Source of the DNA: Planctomycetota bacterium
Lineage (GTDB): Bacteria; Planctomycetota; Phycisphaerae; Sedimentisphaerales; SG8-4
DNA: 5,413 nt
Assembly: GCA_030607345.1 (NCBI GenBank)
Contig: JAUWKC010000135.1
Location: forward strand, 1-5,413
Direction: 5' to 3'
This document shows positions 1-5,413 of the stretch, in pieces. The translations under genes were made by a program, and so were the position numbers. Position 1 is the stretch's first letter. Each line of letters begins with the position of its first letter. The notes under the pieces are model-generated. The model ran no database searches. It saw only the letters and a list, made by a program, of their open reading frames with translations, and was not told the DNA's origin.

Positions 1-58
1 AGCGTTGGCGCCGTTAAATTCGGAGAAGATGCCGGTCAGGGGGCTTGGGATACTGTTT

Positions 59-2206
59 ATGAGCAGGCTGCGAGCAACGCAAAGCCGGGCGGGGATTTGG
101 CTGGGTGTGCTTGTATTTGGCTGCGCGTTTTTTGTGCGAGTAGTATATCTCTATGACAGCAGCGATAATCCGACTTTCCGCGCACCGGTGGTTGATTCGG
201 CTACTTATGACCTTACGGCGCGTGAAGCGGTCGAGGGAGGCACGATAACACGCGGTTTTTTCTGGCAGCAGTTTTTTTATCCTTTCTTTTTGTCGGTGGT
301 GTATTTTTTCAGCAATTGTTCTATCGTCTGGGCGAAGGTCATCCAAGTCCTGCTGGGCTCCGTCACGTGCGTAATTACGTACTGCCTTGGCAAAAGGATT
401 TTCGGTCGAGCGGCAGGTGTATCGGCTGGATTGATGGCGGCGGTTTACGGCCCGTTGATTTTCTTCGAGGCTGAGCTGCTTTCGGCGGGCTGGTCGGCGT
501 TCTGGGCGGCGGCGCTTATATTGCTTTTTCTCAAGACAGTTGAGAAGCGAAGCTTAAGGCTTTGCTTTGTTCTGGGGCTGTGTTCGGCTTTGAGCGTTAT
601 TACGCGGCCTAATTTTATCCCGTTTTTGTTGGCGGCAGGGGTGTGGCTGGCGGTGGTGTGCATTCGGCAGGAATCATTCGGCAGGAAGTTTGTAAAAGGT
701 GCGCTGCTGATTTTATGCGGGTTTTGCGTGGTTGCGGCGCCGGTTGCGGTCAAGAACCGGCAGGTGACGGGGCGGTTCAGTTTTCTTCCCGGCACGAGCG
801 GTCTTAACGCGTATATAGGCAACAATCCGGACTTTGAGGCCGTTGCGCTGCGGCCGGGACTGGAGTGGAAGAGAGTCGTGGAACTTCCGCTGCGGCGAGG
901 TTTCATTACACCAAAGGAAAGAGAGCGTTTTTATTACAGTGAGACGTTAAGGTATGCGCGGCAGCAGCCGGGGTGCTTTGTCAAGGCCCTGGGGCATAAG
1001 TGTGTGGAATTTGGCAGTTCGCGGGAGATGCCGGGACATATAGACATATATATGTTCCGCAGATGGTCTGGGCTGCTCGGTTTTCTGGTGTGGAAGGTGG
1101 GCGGATTCGGGTTTCCTTTCGGGGTTTTGCTGCCGTTGAGTCTTTTGGGAATTGCCGCGTATTGGAAGAAGATACCTGCACCATTGCTTCTGTTTGTGGT
1201 TTTTTATTCTGCATCGGTGATACTGACGCACGTGGAAGCACGTTATCGCGCCGGCGTTATCATACCGATGTGCATTGTGGCGGCCGGCGGTCTGGTAAGA
1301 ATCATCGAGCTGGCTCGCGGCAGGCAGTGGTCTAATTTGACGGGCGGGTGCCTCTTATGCGTGGCGGCAGGTATTCTGTGCAGTATGGGCGGGCCGTTCT
1401 ACTCTGAAAGGAATATTGACTACGAATCGGAGCTTCAGTATGTGGTGGGCGGGTATCTCCAGGACCGCGGAATGACAGGCCGGGCAGCGCAGGCATACCG
1501 CAAGGCAATCGCTTTGAGGCCGGATTATCTGGAAGCATATCAGAATTTGGGGCTGCTTCTGACGGGACAGGGCCGTCTCACGGAGGCCGGTGCTCACTAC
1601 GTAAAGGCTCTGGCGGTTTTTCCGAAAGACGCCGGCTTATACGAGGGGCTTGGGATAGTGCTTTTCCAGGACGGCAAGTTCAATAAGGCCGCTGATTATT
1701 ATCGCAAGGCGATTGAGCTGGACCCGTACAAGGCTACGGCGTACGATAATTTGGGCACGGCACTTTTCAAGCTGAACCAGGTTGACAAGGCGATTGAAAA
1801 TTACAACAAGGCGGTAGCGCTTAATCCTTATGACGCAGGTACGCACAGCCGTTTCGGGATTGTACTGGGGACGGAGGACCGGATGGCCGAGGCTATCGAG
1901 CACTTCGAGGCATCGCTGAGGCTGAGGCCGAATCAGGCCGATACCCTGAGCAATCTGGCGGGCGCCCTTGCGAGTCTTGGCGAATTCGACAAGGCAACGA
2001 AGAAGTTCAAAGCTGCGCTTCGGATGGCTCCAGCCGACGCAGATATTTACTTCAAATGGGGCTGGTGTCTTCACCGGCAAGGGCGAATAGACGAAGCGAT
2101 TGATGCCTACCAGACGGCTCTCAGGCTGGAGCCGGGACACCGAAGGGCACGTCAGGCTCTCAATGCGCTGATAAAGGCAAAGTATGACAGGCAGAGCAGG
2201 CAGTGA
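59..2206 (+). CDS. GT39-like membrane glycosyltransferase with C-terminal TPR repeats
   Basis: Predicted inner-membrane GT-C glycosyltransferase that would move a sugar from a polyprenyl-phosphate donor to an acceptor on the periplasmic side; donor and acceptor are unknown. With the ATG at 59 it has 715 residues. Residues 14 to about 450 hold roughly eleven hydrophobic segments. The first outer loop carries D46 and the TYD at 49-51 (motif VVDSATYD), where GT-C enzymes place their acidic catalytic residue, and a later loop has the YIGNNP motif I associate with bacterial GT39 proteins. Residues 457-694 are seven contiguous 34-residue TPRs, followed by a basic tail. Start: ATG 59 has GGGA eight bases upstream and leaves 13 residues before the first membrane segment. 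ATG 29 (GGAG only three bases away) and TTG 5 are less likely, but the frame is open to the left edge, so a start outside the window cannot be excluded. No clear terminator follows. Family call firm, substrate unknown. Confidence 0.82.
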   Translation: MSRLRATQSRAGIWLGVLVFGCAFFVRVVYLYDSSDNPTFRAPVVDSATYDLTAREAVEGGTITRGFFWQQFFYPFFLSVVYFFSNCSIVWAKVIQVLLGSVTCVITYCLGKRIFGRAAGVSAGLMAAVYGPLIFFEAELLSAGWSAFWAAALILLFLKTVEKRSLRLCFVLGLCSALSVITRPNFIPFLLAAGVWLAVVCIRQESFGRKFVKGALLILCGFCVVAAPVAVKNRQVTGRFSFLPGTSGLNAYIGNNPDFEAVALRPGLEWKRVVELPLRRGFITPKERERFYYSETLRYARQQPGCFVKALGHKCVEFGSSREMPGHIDIYMFRRWSGLLGFLVWKVGGFGFPFGVLLPLSLLGIAAYWKKIPAPLLLFVVFYSASVILTHVEARYRAGVIIPMCIVAAGGLVRIIELARGRQWSNLTGGCLLCVAAGILCSMGGPFYSERNIDYESELQYVVGGYLQDRGMTGRAAQAYRKAIALRPDYLEAYQNLGLLLTGQGRLTEAGAHYVKALAVFPKDAGLYEGLGIVLFQDGKFNKAADYYRKAIELDPYKATAYDNLGTALFKLNQVDKAIENYNKAVALNPYDAGTHSRFGIVLGTEDRMAEAIEHFEASLRLRPNQADTLSNLAGALASLGEFDKATKKFKAALRMAPADADIYFKWGWCLHRQGRIDEAIDAYQTALRLEPGHRRARQALNALIKAKYDRQSRQ
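1427..2140 (+). repeat. Seven tandem TPR-coding units (102 bases each)
   Basis: Seven gap-free 34-residue units (residues 457-490, 491-524, 525-558, 559-592, 593-626, 627-660, 661-694) each fit the TPR pattern: small or aromatic residues at the helix A positions, then a G or A, then an A-x-x-x-Y/F-x-x-A-L/I block, and a Pro near position 32 (RPDY, FPKD, DPYK, NPYD, RPNQ, APAD, EPGH). The repeat lies at protein level; the DNA units are diverged and not a recent tandem duplication. TPR arrays usually bind protein partners, so this domain could present or recruit the acceptor protein or an envelope complex. Which side of the membrane it faces is not shown by the sequence. Confidence 0.88.
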
Positions 2207-2331
2207 GGGTGGTCCGCGTAAGGTATGTTGCGATAGAGGCTGGTTTTTGGGGCCGTGATATTGAGGCGCAGGACGAGGTAAACGGCAAGGGGTGTAGGTG
2301 GTATTTGTGGGGGTGAAGTCCGGATGACGAA

Positions 2332-2360
2332 TTGCACGGCGGAGTGTCTTAGTTTATAAT
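2332..2360 (+). promoter_or_regulatory. Predicted sigma70-type promoter upstream of thrC
   Basis: TTGCAC at 2332-2337 and a perfect TATAAT at 2355-2360 are separated by 17 bases, the optimal spacing for a housekeeping sigma factor. Transcription would start near 2367, giving a leader of about 57 bases before the thrC ATG at 2424. The site lies in the 217-base gap 2207-2423, the only sizeable non-coding stretch in the window, in which I see no other gene and no convincing terminator. It probably drives thrC, the LAB_N gene and the second GT39 gene. A short G+C-rich run followed by five T (about 2381-2398) lies in the leader, but it forms only a three-pair stem, so attenuation is not supported. 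Confidence 0.65.
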
Positions 2361-2423
2361 GCGGGCGGCAAGAGGTTTTGGCCGGGGCGTCGGTTTTTGC
2401 GATGGCAGTTTGGAGTTATTGTT

Positions 2424-3770
2424 ATGAACATAAGCGATGCGGCTTATCAGAAGTGTATAAACCCGGATTGCGGGGCGGAGTTTGACTGCGGTCAGAGTTT
2501 TTTTAAGTGTCCCAAGTGCGGTGAGCTGCTTGATATCCGTTATGACTGGGAGAAGCTTCCGGTTCCGGCTAAGCTGAGTGACTTTTCGAAGCGGTGGGCC
2601 GGCCGGGATGAACGGCTTGACTTTTCGGGGGTGTGGCGGTTCCGGGAACTTCTGTCATTTTGCCAGGACAAATACAAGGTGAGCATAGGCGAAGGCCAGA
2701 CGATTCTGGAGGAGAATAGCAAGGTTGGTGAGTATGCCGGTATGCGGCCTGGGCGTTTATTCTTGCAGTACGAGGGTCTGAATCCTTCGGGGTCTTTCAA
2801 AGACAACGGGATGACGGCGGCGTTCAGCCATGCAAAGATGGTCGGCGCCGGTTCCTGTGCTTGCGCTTCAACCGGCAATACGTCGGCATCGATGTCGCTG
2901 TACGCGCACAGATGCGGGCTGAAGAGTACGGTCTTTATCGGTTCCGGTCGGATTGCGTTCGGCAAGCTGAGCCAGGCGATGGATTACGGGGCTCAGACCA
3001 TCCAGATACGCGGCGATTTCGACGACTGCATGCGGCAGGTTCAGGACGTGTGCACGAGACTTGGGTTGTATCTGCTCAATTCTCTGAATCCATTTCGGCT
3101 GGAGGGTCAAAAGACGATAATGTATCGCATCGTCGAGCAGATGGGCTGGTCTGTGCCGGACTGGATTGTGGTTCCGGGCGGCAACCTGGGCAATTCCAGC
3201 GCGTTCGGCAAGGCATTCGACGAGCTTAGAGAGCTTGGTTTGATTGCAAAGGTACCCAGAATAGCGATAATCAACGCGACGGGCGCCGATACGCTGACGG
3301 ATTTGGTCAACAACAAGAAACTTGCGTGGAACGGCGGTCGTGTCGAGCAGAAAATCATTGACGATTACTACGCTGACCTGACGGCGCGTGGTTTTTCGCC
3401 GCACACTTGCGCCTCTGCGATAGAGATTTCCCGGCCTGTGAATCTGAAAAAATGCCTTCGGACAATCGACATTTGCGACGGTATTGTTCGTGCGGTAACG
3501 GACGAGGCTATTTGCGATGCGAAGGCGATTGTGGGCAAATACGGGCTGGGGTGTGAGCCGGCTTCGGCGGCGTCGATTGCCGGTCTGAAGCACCTTGTGG
3601 CTGAAGGCGTTATAGGTTCGGACGAGCGTGTTGCGTGCGTGCTGACGGGGCATCCACTGAAAGACCCGAATGTCACGGTAAGCTACCATAAGGACGGACA
3701 GGGCCAATTCAGCAATCGGCCCATAGAAGCTCCCAATGACCTCGATGAAATCCTAAAGCTGGTAAAATAG
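2424..3770 (+). CDS. thrC: Threonine synthase, PLP-dependent
   Basis: Cytosolic enzyme of the last step of threonine synthesis, converting O-phospho-L-homoserine and water to L-threonine and phosphate. The 448-residue protein opens with a zinc-ribbon-like cysteine set (C11, C16, C29, C32; CX4C then CX2C). The PLP Schiff-base lysine is K126 in the NPSGSFKDNGM motif; ASTGNTSAS (148-156) is the conserved loop beside the cofactor, PGGNLGN (251-257) the cofactor-phosphate loop, and VLTGHPLKDP (406-415) the C-terminal signature. The GGNLGN form and overall length recall the plant/archaeal-type enzymes more than the E. coli type. Start: ATG 2424 has GGAG eight bases upstream; the in-frame TTG at 2397 would add nine residues without a ribosome-binding site. 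It is preceded by a strong promoter and followed after 30 bases by the LAB_N gene, probably co-transcribed. Other PLP fold-II enzymes such as threonine dehydratase are unlikely given the zinc ribbon and the TGHPLKDP motif. Confidence 0.93.
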   Translation: MNISDAAYQKCINPDCGAEFDCGQSFFKCPKCGELLDIRYDWEKLPVPAKLSDFSKRWAGRDERLDFSGVWRFRELLSFCQDKYKVSIGEGQTILEENSKVGEYAGMRPGRLFLQYEGLNPSGSFKDNGMTAAFSHAKMVGAGSCACASTGNTSASMSLYAHRCGLKSTVFIGSGRIAFGKLSQAMDYGAQTIQIRGDFDDCMRQVQDVCTRLGLYLLNSLNPFRLEGQKTIMYRIVEQMGWSVPDWIVVPGGNLGNSSAFGKAFDELRELGLIAKVPRIAIINATGADTLTDLVNNKKLAWNGGRVEQKIIDDYYADLTARGFSPHTCASAIEISRPVNLKKCLRTIDICDGIVRAVTDEAICDAKAIVGKYGLGCEPASAASIAGLKHLVAEGVIGSDERVACVLTGHPLKDPNVTVSYHKDGQGQFSNRPIEAPNDLDEILKLVK

Positions 3771-3800
3771 TACGAGGGAGGGCAAACCGGAGGCAAGAGT

Positions 3801-4118
3801 ATGCTCGATTCAGCGATTGAGTTTTTTAAAACAGCGGTAATGGAACAGATAGTCGGCGACCCTGTCTGGGCGACGACGGCGCTGGTTGGTCAGGCCATAT
3901 TCGGCGGTCGGTTTATCGTTCAGTGGATAGCCAGCGAGTACAAGAAGAAGTCTCATATTCCGGTGGCTTTTTGGTTCATGTCGCTGGCGGGCAGTTTAAT
4001 ATTATTGAGCTATTCGGTTCACATAAAAAACCCGATTTTTATGCTGGCATTTTCGCTGAATACGCTCATATACTTACGCAACCTTCACTTGATTTATAGG
4101 CATAGCAACCAGGCGTAG
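3801..4118 (+). CDS. Small LAB_N-domain membrane protein (lipid-A-disaccharide synthase N-terminal-like)
   Basis: The 105-residue protein matches the LAB_N domain, named for the N-terminal extension of some LpxB proteins but often found alone. Visible signature: GQ (30-31), RF..QW (37-42), SE (45-46), S.IP..FW..S..G (51-64), a Y at 71, KNP (76-78), and Y.RNL (91-95). Three hydrophobic segments (about 23-42, 55-72, 79-97) make it an integral membrane protein. There is no glycosyltransferase catalytic domain, so it is not LpxB. Its biochemical role is not established; stand-alone members commonly lie beside GT2 and GT39 genes, which suggests a part in lipid-linked sugar handling or envelope glycosylation (inference). 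GGAGG at 3789-3793, seven bases before the ATG, supports the start. It sits 30 bases after thrC and 60 bases before the second GT39 gene, consistent with one operon. Confidence 0.85.
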   Translation: MLDSAIEFFKTAVMEQIVGDPVWATTALVGQAIFGGRFIVQWIASEYKKKSHIPVAFWFMSLAGSLILLSYSVHIKNPIFMLAFSLNTLIYLRNLHLIYRHSNQA

Positions 4119-4178
4119 CAAGGAACGCGGCGGCGACTCGAACTGAGCAGGGGCCGCTGGTTCGGGAGGTTTAGACGG

Positions 4179-5351
4179 ATGAACCTGACACTTACTCGCT
4201 GCAAGGTTTTTGTAATAGTTTTTCTGCTTTGGGCGGGGATTTATCTGCCTTCTCTTGGGAGCCCGGAATTTAAGGGCGAGGAAGGCAGGCGTGTTCTTCC
4301 GGCGGTAACGATGCTGGAGACCGGCAACTGGATAGTACCTTCTGTAGGCGGCGAGGACTACTACAACAAACCACCCGGGATTAACTGGCTGGTTGCAATT
4401 TCATTTTGGGTTACGGGGACACATTCGGAATTAGCTGCGCGGCTACCGTCGGTACTTTCTGTTTTATTGTTCGTATCGCTATTGGTCTGGGCGCCTTGTG
4501 GATGGCTGAGTCTTTCCGGTCGCTTGATATCGGCAATTATTTTTTTGACCAATATAAGCATGGTGGAAAAAGGCCGGTTGATAGAGATAGAAGCTGTTTA
4601 CGTATCGCTTACCGGGATAGCGACGTTTTGGTGGTTAAGCGTCTGGTCCAGCAATGGTTCGAAGTGGTCTTTGTGGATAGTGCCTTCCCTGGTGCTTGGT
4701 TTCGGGATGCTCGTAAAGGGGCCGTTTATTTTACTATTCTTCTACGGTGCGGTTACAGCAACATTGGTATACTGCAAGAGATTCAGGGCCTTGTTTTCTA
4801 TTCAGCACATCCTGGGGGTAAGTATTATTTTAGTTATGAGCCTGGGCTGGGCTTATCTGGCGTATCAGCGGACCGAAGGCTCAAGAATGACCGCCCAGAT
4901 AACGTCTGAGGTGCTGATACACAGCGTGGAAAAGCTCGATTTGGCACGATACGGCTTGACGATAGTGCGGGCATTCGGCAATTTTCTGCCGTGGCTTATT
5001 TTCGTGCCCGCGCTATTCCAAAAAAGACTGACGTCGCGCGTGGAGCAGCAGCATACCGCCTTATTCAAAGGCTGCCGTCTGGGTTTGATAATAAGTTTCA
5101 TACTAATCAATCTGATGCCTGCCGGGCAGTCCCGTTATTCGCTTCCTGCCCTTGCTTTGGCGAGCATTTTGCTGGGGTGGGTATTATCACTTCACAGCGG
5201 ATTCGTTAGGACGGACCGCGTATGGAGGAACGTATTGTTGGGATGTTTTTTTGTCTCATGTTTGTCGGCAATTGCGGGCCTAATCGTTGTATACTGCTCT
5301 TGGTTGAAAAATCCCGTAATTTTCAATCAGAAAGCACCTTGTGTCCGATAA
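4179..5351 (+). CDS. GT39/ArnT-like membrane glycosyltransferase, possibly 3'-truncated
   Basis: Predicted polyprenyl-phosphate-sugar-dependent GT-C transferase of the ArnT/PMT superfamily, acting at the periplasmic face of the inner membrane; acceptor (lipid A, another lipid, or protein) unknown. The first outer loop has FKGEEGRR (31-38), with E34/E35 where ArnT-type enzymes have the catalytic acidic residue, then NKPPGINWL (63-71) matching the conserved KPP motif. R133, E136 and E138 (GRLIEIEA) fit the third family motif. About twelve hydrophobic segments follow each other from residue 9 to about 375. GGAGG at 4165-4169, nine bases before the ATG, supports the start. At 390 residues it is short for the family (often 500-600) and ends about fifteen residues past a membrane segment, without the usual C-terminal part; the last codons lie in AT-rich DNA next to a putative transposase start. 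It may therefore be a remnant that no longer works. It is the third gene of the likely thrC operon. Confidence 0.8.
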   Translation: MNLTLTRCKVFVIVFLLWAGIYLPSLGSPEFKGEEGRRVLPAVTMLETGNWIVPSVGGEDYYNKPPGINWLVAISFWVTGTHSELAARLPSVLSVLLFVSLLVWAPCGWLSLSGRLISAIIFLTNISMVEKGRLIEIEAVYVSLTGIATFWWLSVWSSNGSKWSLWIVPSLVLGFGMLVKGPFILLFFYGAVTATLVYCKRFRALFSIQHILGVSIILVMSLGWAYLAYQRTEGSRMTAQITSEVLIHSVEKLDLARYGLTIVRAFGNFLPWLIFVPALFQKRLTSRVEQQHTALFKGCRLGLIISFILINLMPAGQSRYSLPALALASILLGWVLSLHSGFVRTDRVWRNVLLGCFFVSCLSAIAGLIVVYCSWLKNPVIFNQKAPCVR

Positions 5352-5413
5352 ATAGCGTATATGAAGGATTATAGGCTGTCAAAAGAAAAAATGGCTGAAC
5401 TGGAAAAATTTCA
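5317..5413 (+). mobile_element. Possible left end of an insertion sequence (IS630-like)
   Basis: Composition changes from about half G+C to roughly one third G+C near 5315, the GT39 frame ends shortly after (5349-5351), and a transposase-like frame starts at 5361. IS630/Tc1/mariner elements insert at TA; the TA at 5317-5318 is a candidate target with the element beginning just after it, which would make the last ten GT39 codons element-derived. The exact boundary is a guess, because the matching inverted repeat and the right end lie outside the window. Confidence 0.25.
5361..5413 (+). CDS. Partial N-terminus, possible IS630-type transposase
   Basis: An open frame starts with ATG at 5361 and runs off the right edge. 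The 17 visible residues begin MKDYRLSK and continue with AELEKF. From memory, this resembles the start of many IS630-family transposases (M-K-x-Y-x-L-T-x-x-E/A-x-x-x-L-E-x-x-H-R), where a helix-turn-helix domain follows. No good Shine-Dalgarno sequence precedes the ATG; a second in-frame ATG is at 5391. Base composition is clearly more AT-rich than in the genes to the left. With so few residues the family call is a pattern impression, and another small or regulatory protein is possible. Confidence 0.4.
   Translation, partial: MKDYRLSKEKMAELEKF

Noticed and set aside
1637..2140. Reverse-strand open frame of 167 codons opposite the TPR region
   Set aside because: Its apparent periodicity mirrors the TPR-coding repeats on the other strand; no independent family motif is visible.
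2152..2337. Reverse-strand 61-codon frame in the gap before thrC
   Set aside because: Overlaps the end of the first gene, shows no recognisable motif, and would collide with the promoter region; likely chance.
2377..2400. G+C-rich run followed by T residues, considered as a terminator or attenuator
   Set aside because: Only about three base pairs can form before the T run, which is too weak for intrinsic termination.
2397..2423. TTG at 2397 as the start of threonine synthase
   Set aside because: The ATG at 2424 has GGAG at ideal spacing and gives a natural N-terminus before the zinc-ribbon cysteines; the TTG has no ribosome-binding site.
2402..2485. Short frame from ATG 2402 across the thrC start, considered as a leader peptide
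   Set aside because: It overlaps thrC in another frame, has no run of regulatory codons (Thr/Ile) and no convincing ribosome-binding site.
2868..3707. Long reverse-strand open frame of 279 codons opposite thrC
   Set aside because: Lies wholly inside a confidently identified gene; the translation is rich in Arg and His with no recognisable domain, as expected from the complement of a biased coding frame.
4119..4178. GCGGC and GCCGC arms between the LAB_N and GT39 genes, considered as a hairpin
   Set aside because: The short arms are about 20 bases apart with no T tract; too weak to call a terminator or a repeat element.
4406..4909. Forward open frame overlapping the second GT39 gene in another frame, checked as a possible frameshift
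   Set aside because: The GT39 frame is continuous with all family motifs in order through this region, so neither a frameshift nor an overlapping gene is needed.

Overview
The window reads as an ordinary bacterial chromosomal segment with all genes on the + strand, moderate GC, and cell-envelope glycosylation genes around one amino-acid biosynthesis gene. The combination of a GT39-type membrane glycosyltransferase fused to TPRs, a stand-alone LAB_N membrane protein and a second GT39-type enzyme with an EEGRR motif is what I would expect from a planctomycete-like Gram-negative lineage (perhaps Phycisphaerae). That placement is inference from architecture and has not been tested by a search.

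Layout. 59-2206 encodes a polytopic GT-C/GT39-like glycosyltransferase whose last third is seven back-to-back TPR units; its reading frame is open to the left window edge. 2207-2423 is a 217-base gap with a near-consensus sigma70-type promoter (TTGCAC, 17 bases, TATAAT). 2424-3770 encodes a plant-like threonine synthase with an N-terminal zinc-ribbon-like cysteine set. After 30 bases comes a 105-residue LAB_N-domain membrane protein (3801-4118), and after a further 60 bases a second GT39/ArnT-like glycosyltransferase (4179-5351). Spacing and good ribosome-binding sites suggest that thrC, the LAB_N gene and this GT39 gene form one transcription unit driven by the promoter.

Right edge. The second GT39 protein stops at 390 residues, just after a transmembrane segment, which is short for the family. 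Ten bases later another reading frame begins (5361 onward, running off the window) in visibly AT-richer DNA. Its first residues resemble the N-terminus of IS630-type transposases. I suspect that an insertion sequence has cut off the 3' end of the GT39 gene, but only 53 coding bases are visible, so this is tentative.

No RNA gene, CRISPR array or clearly new system is visible. The most interesting points are the GT-C plus TPR architecture (reminiscent of eukaryotic TMTC O-mannosyltransferases), the LAB_N/GT39 pairing inside a threonine synthase operon, and the possible IS junction.
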